Shown: in pieces, positions 6,745-12,347 of the stretch
Layout of the letters: every line of letters begins with the position of its first letter
Numbering within the stretch: the first letter of the stretch is position 1
IMG/VR virus record: IMGVR_UViG_3300027907_000020
Location: 1-47,186 of that record
Strand: one strand, 5' to 3'
Origin: a virus
Length of the DNA: 47,186 nt
Translations under genes and position numbers: made by a program
The notes under the pieces: model-generated
What the model saw: only the letters and a program-made list of their open reading frames with translations
The model's database searches: none
What the model was told of the DNA's origin: nothing

Positions 6745-7581
6745 TCATCGACTCCCGGCCGCGATGTCCGGCGTCTCGACCGCCCGGCATCCCGGGATAG
6801 ACGCGAGGCCGTGTTGCATCGACTTCGCCCGCGTGTTCAACGCCGATTGATTGACCTGGAGGAGGTTGAGGTCGGCCGGATGCGTCGCAACGTGTTTCAC
6901 GAGCGCGAGGAGGTCGGTACAGACGCCGGACCAGATCGTTTTCCGCGCGATCCCGGCGACCTTTGGCGTCTCACGCGGAACGAGCGGCGTCGGCGGCGGC
7001 GTCCGATTCTGGATCTGTTCCTCGACGATTTGTTCGGCCTCGGCGACGAGGCCCGTGTCGCCGTACTCTTTGCCCTCCTGCCAGAGTGCGGCCGCGCGCG
7101 CGAGGGCCTCGTCGTCGGCCTGTCGTTTGGCCTCCTCGTCGCGGCGTCGTTGTTCCTCGCGTTGTTTCCGTTTCTGTTCCTCGTCGTACGCGACCATCGC
7201 GTTTTTGATGATTCGTTCCGCTTGCGCGAGTGGATCGTTCACTTTCCGTTTTTGCGAACAGGCGGTCGCGTGCGCGCGGTGTGCGTCGGCGATGATCGGG
7301 TCGAACGTCGCGTCGGCCTCTTTCTGGAGGGCCTTGATCCCCTTCAGGAGTTCGGCGGCCTTGACGTACCCGTCGGCGTCGGTGATCGTCACGGCGCGCG
7401 CCTTTTCGGGCCACGTGAGGGCCTGTTTCAGGACCTCCAGGCCGGGCGGATCTGGTTTCGGTGTCGCCGGCGCCGGATCGGACGTGAGGACCTCGACCGG
7501 GACCTCGATCGCGTCGGCGATCTTGCCGAGTGTGTCTTTCACGAACGGGCCGACCGCGTCGGTTTTGAGTTTGCGTTTCAT
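6745..7581 (-). CDS. Long coiled-coil protein of recombination module
   Basis: The protein has 278 residues, with ATG at 7581 overlapping the exonuclease stop. From about residue 100 to 190 it is a highly charged heptad-like coiled coil (DEEQKRKQREEQRRRDEEAK). A C-terminal alpha/beta part contains VCTDLLALVKHVATHPADLN and NTRAKSMQHGLASIPGC. Its place next to the annealing-protein and exonuclease genes suggests a host-nuclease inhibitor or recombination accessory in the position of Gam-like proteins, but that is inference. Confidence 0.75.
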   Translation of the reverse strand: MKRKLKTDAVGPFVKDTLGKIADAIEVPVEVLTSDPAPATPKPDPPGLEVLKQALTWPEKARAVTITDADGYVKAAELLKGIKALQKEADATFDPIIADAHRAHATACSQKRKVNDPLAQAERIIKNAMVAYDEEQKRKQREEQRRRDEEAKRQADDEALARAAALWQEGKEYGDTGLVAEAEQIVEEQIQNRTPPPTPLVPRETPKVAGIARKTIWSGVCTDLLALVKHVATHPADLNLLQVNQSALNTRAKSMQHGLASIPGCRAVETPDIAAGSR

Positions 7582-8207
7582 TCGGCGTTTGCCTTTCGCC
7601 AGTGTGCGACCCGAGCGGCCGCGAGGAACACGTGTTCGTCGCCGGCGTTCGTGAACGGGTCGAGAGAATAATTCCCGTCGCCAGGGAGAATCAAGCCGGC
7701 GCGCGTGAACGAGACGGGCCGATCGTAGAGGGCGCGCGCCATGCGCGCGTACGCCGCGGTTTGAATCGCGGTCGCCGCGGACTTGCCCGGTTTCACGTCG
7801 TACAGTCGTCGGCGCAACGGATGATCGTCCGGATGTCGGATGATCAGGTCGAGGGTCCCGGCGATCCCGATCGTGTCCTCGGCGACGATCTCCTCCGAGA
7901 ACTCGACCTCGCCGCCGACCTCGGCGCGGAACTTCCGGAACCCGACCAGGAATCCCGAGAGGTCCGCGCCGACCGTGTCCTCGTCGAGCGCGCCCGTGAC
8001 GTCGAGCGCGACCATTTCGTGTACGAGTTGTCCGCGGCGTAAGTGCCACTCGGTAAACCACGGCGCCGAAAAATCCGTGATGTTCGCCGATTCGAGGATC
8101 CGCGTCACGCCGAGGAGTTCCCGGTCGCCGATCCAGTACTGATGTCCGAGCGTCCGCACGATCTGTTCGAGGATCCCGCGCGACGTCCGGACGGCCGTCA
8201 CTTTCAT
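7578..8207 (-). CDS. RecB/Cas4-like PD-(D/E)XK exonuclease
   Basis: The protein has 209 residues. Its catalytic core reads GIAGTLDLIIRHP (Asp120), then LYDVKPGKS (Asp137, Lys139), then QTAAYARMA (Gln149, Tyr153), the motif order of RecB/Cas4-type and phage 5'-3' exonucleases. His63 in the N-terminal helix may complete the metal site. Such enzymes resect double-stranded ends to load an annealing protein. The immediately upstream gene is the annealing-protein candidate, with an ATGA overlap, which supports a two-part recombination system. Confidence 0.78.
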   Translation of the reverse strand: MKVTAVRTSRGILEQIVRTLGHQYWIGDRELLGVTRILESANITDFSAPWFTEWHLRRGQLVHEMVALDVTGALDEDTVGADLSGFLVGFRKFRAEVGGEVEFSEEIVAEDTIGIAGTLDLIIRHPDDHPLRRRLYDVKPGKSAATAIQTAAYARMARALYDRPVSFTRAGLILPGDGNYSLDPFTNAGDEHVFLAAARVAHWRKANAE

Positions 8208-9142
8208 CGGAGGAACCCTGGACCCTCGTCGCCGGGTTCCCGGTCGGCCGGCGCCGCGGCCTCGGGATTCGAGGTCGCGACCGCGCGACACGCCGCCTCG
8301 TAATCAGATTTGAGGAGGTCGCGGTCGGAGTCGACGTTGTACGTTTTCTTGAGCCACTCGGCGAGCGCCTCTTTCGTCCAGCGGTTCCCCATCGCGATCG
8401 CGAAAAACCGTTTCGCTTGCGCCTCGGAAATCTTCGCGCCGGCGGCGCCGGCTTTCCGTTGCGGCGATCCGATCGGCGGCCGCCGTTGATCGATGTCCTC
8501 GTCGGCCGCGGCGTCGCCGAGGCCGGCCGGGAGGTCCTCGACGTCTTGCGAGAAAATCGAGCCGGCCGCGGTCGCCATGATCACGCCGTGAATGTACGCG
8601 CGTTTGTGTGCGATCTTGAGGACGGTGTTCGCGACGTCGGCCGGGTTGACCCGGACCTGTTTCCACACGGATCCGTCGCCCTGGAATTTCTCACGCCGGC
8701 GGTCGACGTCGGCCGCGTTGTACTCGTTCACGTGAACCGGCCGCCGCCATTTGTACTTTTCCTCGCCGGTCGAACACTCGCCGACGCCGACGCCGAGGGT
8801 CCCGCCCGAGGCGTTCACGATGCGAACGTGGAGGCGGTACCGGATGTCGCCGACCAAACTCGGGAGTTCTTCAATGATCGGATCCTCGGCCGCGAGGCGG
8901 AACGTGACGCACAGTTTTTCCGCGCCCGGTTTGAGGAGGGTCGGTTTGTTCTTCGTTCCCGGGATCACGCCGTAATCGACATCGGGAACCATGACGCTTT
9001 TCATGACCTGTTGAATCAGGTCGAGGCGTGCTTTCAATTGGAGCGCGGTGAGCGGAACGCCCTCGGCGACCGGTTGCAATGTGTCGATCGACGCAGAGGG
9101 ATCGGACTTCGGATCGCGTGCTAGACTGTTCGTGTTCGTCAT
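8204..9142 (-). CDS. Candidate single-strand annealing protein
   Basis: The protein has 312 residues, with ATG at 9142 behind an AGGAGAA site. The region MKSVMVPDVDYGVIPGT, then LLKPGAEKLCVTFRLA, is a signature of a conserved phage family usually found beside exonuclease genes. I infer a single-strand annealing or replication-recombination role from this partnership. The middle contains VANTVLKIAHKRAYIHGV. The C-terminal 90 residues form a separate helical domain (AKRFFAIAMGNRWTKEALAEW), perhaps for protein contacts. An annealing fold is not proved by motif alone. Confidence 0.68.
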   Translation of the reverse strand: MTNTNSLARDPKSDPSASIDTLQPVAEGVPLTALQLKARLDLIQQVMKSVMVPDVDYGVIPGTKNKPTLLKPGAEKLCVTFRLAAEDPIIEELPSLVGDIRYRLHVRIVNASGGTLGVGVGECSTGEEKYKWRRPVHVNEYNAADVDRRREKFQGDGSVWKQVRVNPADVANTVLKIAHKRAYIHGVIMATAAGSIFSQDVEDLPAGLGDAAADEDIDQRRPPIGSPQRKAGAAGAKISEAQAKRFFAIAMGNRWTKEALAEWLKKTYNVDSDRDLLKSDYEAACRAVATSNPEAAAPADREPGDEGPGFLR

Positions 9143-9165
9143 TGGTGCGGTTCTCCTGACAGTGA

Positions 9166-9207
9166 GGCCGCGTCGTCCTCGCCCGACGACGCGGCCGTTT
9201 TGTTTTG
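9166..9207 (+). terminator. Perfect hairpin with T tract on plus strand
   Basis: A 12-bp perfect stem spans 9166-9177 and 9185-9196 with a 7-base loop, followed on the plus strand by GTTTTGTTTTG. It has the form of a Rho-independent terminator for plus-strand transcription. On the minus strand no T tract follows. It sits in the 78-base gap between two minus-strand genes. Confidence 0.7.
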
Positions 9208-9220
9208 TAGTTTCCTTTTT

Positions 9221-9751
9221 TTACGTATCGGCGGCCGTCCTCTCGAACACCGTGAACCATCGCGCGCGTGAGTTCCGCCCGCATCCGACTCCGACCGTTG
9301 CGACCTCTTGGCCCATCTTGCCTGGATGCGGCCACAGGTAATCGAGGACGCCGACGCGATCGCCTTCCTGCACTAGCATGAGCGCGCGTTTTAGTAACGG
9401 GTTCAAATCCGGCAACGTCCCGCGGCCGGTCGCGTACTTGTCGGCGTCCTCGTCGGTGTAGGGCCGATCGATCAGGACCGCAGCCCACAGCCCCGCGGGC
9501 AACGCGCCGCGAACGTCCATCAGAAAATCCGGCGAACACGCCGGATCGATGTCTACCGTCTTGTCGTTCGGGCCGACCCCGCGGTAAGGGTACTCGCGGA
9601 CCTTCCCCGCACACACGTGCAGTACGGGATCTGTCCGTCGAACCCCGAGCAACGCGCGCGCGCGATGCAGGAACCCGGCCGGATATGCGCCGTGGTACTT
9701 CACCTTGGCGCGCGCCAGAATCCAGACATCGGTGATCGGCCGGTAGTTCAT
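9221..9751 (-). CDS. Methyltransferase-like Rossmann-fold protein
   Basis: The protein has 176 residues. VLHVCAGKV resembles the SAM-binding strand and glycine loop, VDIDPACSPDF the acidic strand-2 position, and AVLIDRPYTDEDADKY a degenerate form of the catalytic (D/N)PPY strand. GDRVGVLDYLWPHPGK follows as a later strand. This order matches class I SAM-dependent methyltransferases. Because the first proline of DPPY is arginine, it may modify an unusual substrate or be inactive. It begins the distal early operon; its ATG directly follows the previous gene's stop. Confidence 0.58.
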   Translation of the reverse strand: MNYRPITDVWILARAKVKYHGAYPAGFLHRARALLGVRRTDPVLHVCAGKVREYPYRGVGPNDKTVDIDPACSPDFLMDVRGALPAGLWAAVLIDRPYTDEDADKYATGRGTLPDLNPLLKRALMLVQEGDRVGVLDYLWPHPGKMGQEVATVGVGCGRNSRARWFTVFERTAADT

Positions 9752-10120
9752 CTACGTTTGATCCTCCTCCGGCCGTTCGGCGACGGCGTCCGGATCGATC
9801 GCCGCGGCGGTGTTCGCGTCCGCGACGTTGGCGTTTGCGTTGGCGTCGGCCGGCGCCTGTTCCTCCGCGCCGCCGCCGTTCGTCGGCGCCGGTTCTTCGT
9901 ACAGTTCGCCGACCGGCGCCGGCGTCGTGATGTTCGTGAGCGTGTCGACCGCGAGCCATCGACCCTCGCGCCGCCCGTTGACGGCGTCGGCCTCGACGAG
10001 CGCGAGGCCCGGGTTGTTCTGATTGAACGCGTATACGGTTCCCTCGAATCCGTCCTCGGCGCGGACGCGCGAGCCGATGTTTATCGGTTTCTGTTCCTCG
10101 ATCCCCTGTTCCGGTTCCAT
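9752..10120 (-). CDS. Hypothetical protein with acidic Asn/Ala-rich tail
   Basis: The protein has 122 residues, with ATG at 10120 behind AGGAGGG. Residues about 12-65 form a small beta-rich domain (SRVRAEDGFEGTVYAF, then WLAVDTLTNI) of SH3/KOW type. The rest is disordered, rich in proline, alanine, asparagine and acidic residues, including ANANANVADAN. The function is unknown; a regulatory or structural adaptor is possible. Confidence 0.7.
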   Translation of the reverse strand: MEPEQGIEEQKPINIGSRVRAEDGFEGTVYAFNQNNPGLALVEADAVNGRREGRWLAVDTLTNITTPAPVGELYEEPAPTNGGGAEEQAPADANANANVADANTAAAIDPDAVAERPEEDQT

Positions 10121-10146
10121 CCTTGCCCTCCTTTTGCGCCGGCTGT

Positions 10147-10398
10147 TTACTGCCGCGGCGCCGGCTTGTCGCATCCCGGTGTCGCCGGGATCGGTTCGAT
10201 CAGGTTCAACCGATCGCCCGACGTCTTGACCGTGAGCCGTGAGACGTCGAACCACTCGGCGTCGACGCGTTTTCCCTCTTTGTCGACTCTCGGCGCGACG
10301 AGCGCCTGTCGACATCCCGTGATGTATTGCACGATGCCGGTGACGTACCCCACGAATCCCGAGACTTTGTCCTCGACCTGATTTCCGAGTTCCACCAT
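10147..10398 (-). CDS. Small conserved phage beta-domain protein
   Basis: The protein has 83 residues, with ATG at 10398 behind GGGAGG. The pattern DKVSGFVGYVTGIVQYITGC, then ALVAP and EWFDVSRLTV, is a compact beta-barrel arrangement that I recall in many small phage proteins of unknown function. The terminal CDKPAP is probably disordered. No catalytic residues are visible. Confidence 0.72.
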   Translation of the reverse strand: MVELGNQVEDKVSGFVGYVTGIVQYITGCRQALVAPRVDKEGKRVDAEWFDVSRLTVKTSGDRLNLIEPIPATPGCDKPAPRQ

Positions 10399-10415
10399 CG
10401 ATCGCCTCCCTGTTC

Positions 10416-10721
10416 TTAATTGCACGGTTGCCCGGTGTCGGCGGCGTACACGTGCGTTCCGCACACGATCGCGCGCGCGTTGGTTTGCGCGTCGGTCGTC
10501 CAGGTCGACCCGACGAGAACCGCGACGCACATTTGATCGCGGCCGCGGCCGACGTACCGGACCCGATCGCCGCACACGGTGATCTGATTGACGCGTTCAC
10601 TCCCGATCCGAAACAGGCGGAACGACGACGTCGCCGGCGTGTTCGGCGTGATCACGACGACGAGGCCGATCGTGACGACAATCGAGACAATGACGACGCC
10701 GAGGTACCCGCGGAGTGTCAC
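10416..10721 (-). CDS. Single-pass membrane-anchored protein
   Basis: The protein has 101 residues, with GTG at 10721 in a GTGA overlap. Residues about 4-26 form a transmembrane or signal-anchor segment (GYLGVVIVSIVVTIGLVVVI). The remaining 75 residues hold four cysteines, suggesting a disulfide-bonded extracytoplasmic domain. It lies in a cluster of tiny membrane proteins below the XRE regulator; superinfection exclusion is one possibility. Confidence 0.68.
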   Translation of the reverse strand: MTLRGYLGVVIVSIVVTIGLVVVITPNTPATSSFRLFRIGSERVNQITVCGDRVRYVGRGRDQMCVAVLVGSTWTTDAQTNARAIVCGTHVYAADTGQPCN

Positions 10722-10951
10722 GGTCGCCCTCGACCAAACGTCCAGGGTTCCCGGTCGTCGACTCGCGGGCGCCGGCGGCGCGTCGGGACCGGCGGACCGG
10801 CCGGCGGCGACCCTCGCCGGTTCCACGCGCGTTTCAGTGTGCGGACGTCGCCGGCGGTCGGGAGTTCGTCACGGGTCGGCGCGCGGCCGAGGCGTCGCCG
10901 GAGTTCGGCCAGGAGGTCGCGCCGGATCTGTTTCGCGCGCGCGCCCCTCAT
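10718..10951 (-). CDS. Small arginine-rich protein
   Basis: The protein has 77 residues, with ATG at 10951 overlapping the preceding TGA. It starts with a basic helix (RAKQIRRDLLAELRRRLGRA) that could bind nucleic acid and ends in a proline/arginine-rich tail. No domain is recognised. It is flanked on both sides by membrane proteins and coupled to both. Confidence 0.6.
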   Translation of the reverse strand: MRGARAKQIRRDLLAELRRRLGRAPTRDELPTAGDVRTLKRAWNRRGSPPAGPPVPTRRRRPRVDDREPWTFGRGRP

Positions 10952-11151
10952 GACGCGAACCATCCGCGATAGAACGCGCGCCAGAGATCGATCACGCCGG
11001 CGACCCATCCGAGGAGGACCGCGGTCGCGACGGAGCCGAATATCACGACGAGCCACCATCCGGACGCGTCGCGCGCGGCCTCGCGCCGGAGTTCGTTCGG
11101 CGATCGGAACTCGTCGTGCGAGAGGTCCTCGTACGGTCGAAGGAGTCTCAT
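10948..11151 (-). CDS. Small single-pass membrane protein
   Basis: The protein has 67 residues, with ATG at 11151 in a TAATG overlap. A polar, charged N-terminal 30 residues precede one transmembrane helix (WWLVVIFGSVATAVLLGWVA, residues about 32-51), followed by a short aromatic end. The size and topology suit an inner-membrane peptide. The function is unknown. Confidence 0.66.
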   Translation of the reverse strand: MRLLRPYEDLSHDEFRSPNELRREAARDASGWWLVVIFGSVATAVLLGWVAGVIDLWRAFYRGWFAS

Positions 11152-11378
11152 TAGGTTGTGACCTTTTGGAAAAGCCTCACGGCGCGAACGTCGACGCGTT
11201 CAACGACGCGCGTCTCGACATCCGGTTCGAGTCGTTCCCACGGGTAGATATGCCAGTTGTGTTTGACGTCGCGCGCCGCGGCGAACTCGTCGGCCGCCTC
11301 AACCTTGATCGTCGTGCGCGTCACGACGCGCGTCACGACCTCGACGGCGACGGCGAACAAGCGCGGATCGTTCTTCAT
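11151..11378 (-). CDS. Small soluble hypothetical protein
   Basis: The protein has 75 residues, with ATG at 11378 in an ATGA overlap with the preceding 43-residue gene. It is beta-rich (LFAVAVEVVTRVVTRTTIKV) with a central HNWHIYPWERL. It has no membrane segment, unlike its neighbours. No family is recognised. Confidence 0.63.
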   Translation of the reverse strand: MKNDPRLFAVAVEVVTRVVTRTTIKVEAADEFAAARDVKHNWHIYPWERLEPDVETRVVERVDVRAVRLFQKVTT

Positions 11379-11506
11379 CGCGTGATCCAGTCGCCGACGC
11401 GGTCGAGGAGTCGCGGCGCGTACCGTTCGAGGACGAATCCTCCGACGGCCGTCGCCGCGACCCATCCGATATAAACCACGAGGAATGTGAGCGCCGATTC
11501 GTACAC
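11375..11506 (-). CDS. 43-residue membrane peptide
   Basis: The GTG start at 11506 has an AGGAGG ribosome site six bases upstream, and the TGA overlaps the next ATG. The peptide has one hydrophobic helix (LTFLVVYIGWVAATAVGGFV, residues about 6-25) followed by a basic amphipathic tail. The strong ribosome site and coupled junction are the main evidence that it is real. Confidence 0.65.
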   Translation of the reverse strand: MYESALTFLVVYIGWVAATAVGGFVLERYAPRLLDRVGDWITR

Positions 11507-11519
11507 GACCGGCCTCCTG

Positions 11520-11711
11520 TTACCGGCCGAGGCCGGCGACGATCTCGTTCACGCGATCGGCGAGGAGCATCATCGGATGCACGTCGTACACGGTCGCGAG
11601 GAGGATCGAGATCCCGACCGTCATGGCGAGAACCATAACGGTGTAGCGGAGCGCGACCGCGGGCGCCGAGGTCGGCGCGTCGTAGTCGGTGAATGCGTCG
11701 TGATGGTACAT
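11520..11711 (-). CDS. Small single-pass membrane protein
   Basis: The protein has 63 residues. The ATG at 11711 follows GGAGG with seven-base spacing; an upstream in-frame ATG would overlap the regulator and lacks such a site. After 20 polar residues there is one transmembrane helix (YTVMVLAMTVGISILLATVY) and a short amphipathic tail. It is the first gene after the XRE regulator, so it is likely under its control. Confidence 0.68.
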   Translation of the reverse strand: MYHHDAFTDYDAPTSAPAVALRYTVMVLAMTVGISILLATVYDVHPMMLLADRVNEIVAGLGR

Positions 11712-11721
11712 GGTCGGCCTC

Positions 11722-11958
11722 CTATTTGCCGGCGTCGGTTGTGACGGCGTCGACGTCAACGAACGCCGACGGGCGGACCCCGGTGATCGTTTCGATTTTC
11801 ACGGCGATGTCGAGCGACGGTTGTCGTTTGCCGTCGAGGATCAACGACAACGCGCCCTCGGTGATCCCGAGTTCGCCGGCGAGCCACTCTTGCGTACGCT
11901 CGCGGCGTTTGAGCCATCGCCGAATCCGTTGTTTGACCGGGTTCATGACGGGAATCAT
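11722..11958 (-). CDS. XRE-family helix-turn-helix regulator
   Basis: The protein has 78 residues, with ATG at 11958 behind GGAG. Residues about 8-65 form a Cro/CI-type five-helix DNA-binding domain: the turn-containing pair reads TQEWLAGELGITEGALSLIL, followed by a helix ending GVRPSAFV. It has no oligomerisation or peptidase domain, so it resembles Cro or a small antitoxin-like repressor. Its ribosome site lies inside the inverted element at 11961-11975, suggesting autoregulation. It separates the fibre region from the early membrane-protein cluster. Confidence 0.82.
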   Translation of the reverse strand: MIPVMNPVKQRIRRWLKRRERTQEWLAGELGITEGALSLILDGKRQPSLDIAVKIETITGVRPSAFVDVDAVTTDAGK

Positions 11959-11960
11959 CT

Positions 11961-11978
11961 TAACTCCGAGTAAAGGCC
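11961..11978. promoter_or_regulatory. Inverted operator-like element before XRE gene
   Basis: TTAACTC-C-GAGTAAA (11961-11975) is an imperfect inverted repeat overlapping the ribosome site of the XRE gene. GAGTAAAGGCC at 11968-11978 is identical to 40627-40637, in the region upstream of the DUF932 gene. It is a candidate binding site for the XRE protein. Confidence 0.45.
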
Positions 11979-12025
11979 GCCCGCAAGGGTCCCCGTAACT
12001 CGCGGCGCCGGCGGAACTTCCGGAC

Positions 12026-12331
12026 TTACAGAATTTTGATTTTGAGTTTGAACGACCGGTGTTCCGTTTGCGGGATCGCCTCGTTCGTGACGATCCGATT
12101 CGTGACGAGGTACTCCGTCCCGAGGGTCCCGCCCGAGATCCGGACGCGCGTCGAGTCGCCGTCGTTCGTTTCACTGTCTTTCGTGATCCCGGGCGGAATG
12201 ATCCACGTCGACGTCTGGATCTGCGCCGGCGGCGTGAGGAAATCGATCCACTCCCATCCGTAGAACAAAATCGAATCCGGATGTTTTTCGATCACGGGAA
12301 TCACGGTCGGATTGATCACGAGTGGCGGCAT
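12026..12331 (-). CDS. Fibre-associated beta-rich phage protein
   Basis: The protein has 101 residues, with ATG at 12331 and an AAGGGAA site. The pattern FYGWEWIDFL, then TSTWIIPPGIT, then VRISGGTLGTEYLVTNRI, is that of a conserved small beta-sandwich protein found near phage fibre genes, probably a fibre-associated adaptor or decoration. It follows the long repeat fibre by 16 bases. Confidence 0.68.
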   Translation of the reverse strand: MPPLVINPTVIPVIEKHPDSILFYGWEWIDFLTPPAQIQTSTWIIPPGITKDSETNDGDSTRVRISGGTLGTEYLVTNRIVTNEAIPQTEHRSFKLKIKIL

Positions 12332-12347
12332 CGTCGGTTCCCTTTTC

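Noticed and set aside
6154-7671. 505-codon open frame on plus strand
   Set aside because: It is antisense to several well-supported minus-strand genes; long antisense frames are expected at this GC content, and the product has no recognisable motif.
8417-9124. Plus-strand frame ending just before the plus-strand terminator
   Set aside because: The position is suggestive, but the frame is antisense to the annealing-protein gene and its product has no motif; the terminator alone does not support a gene.
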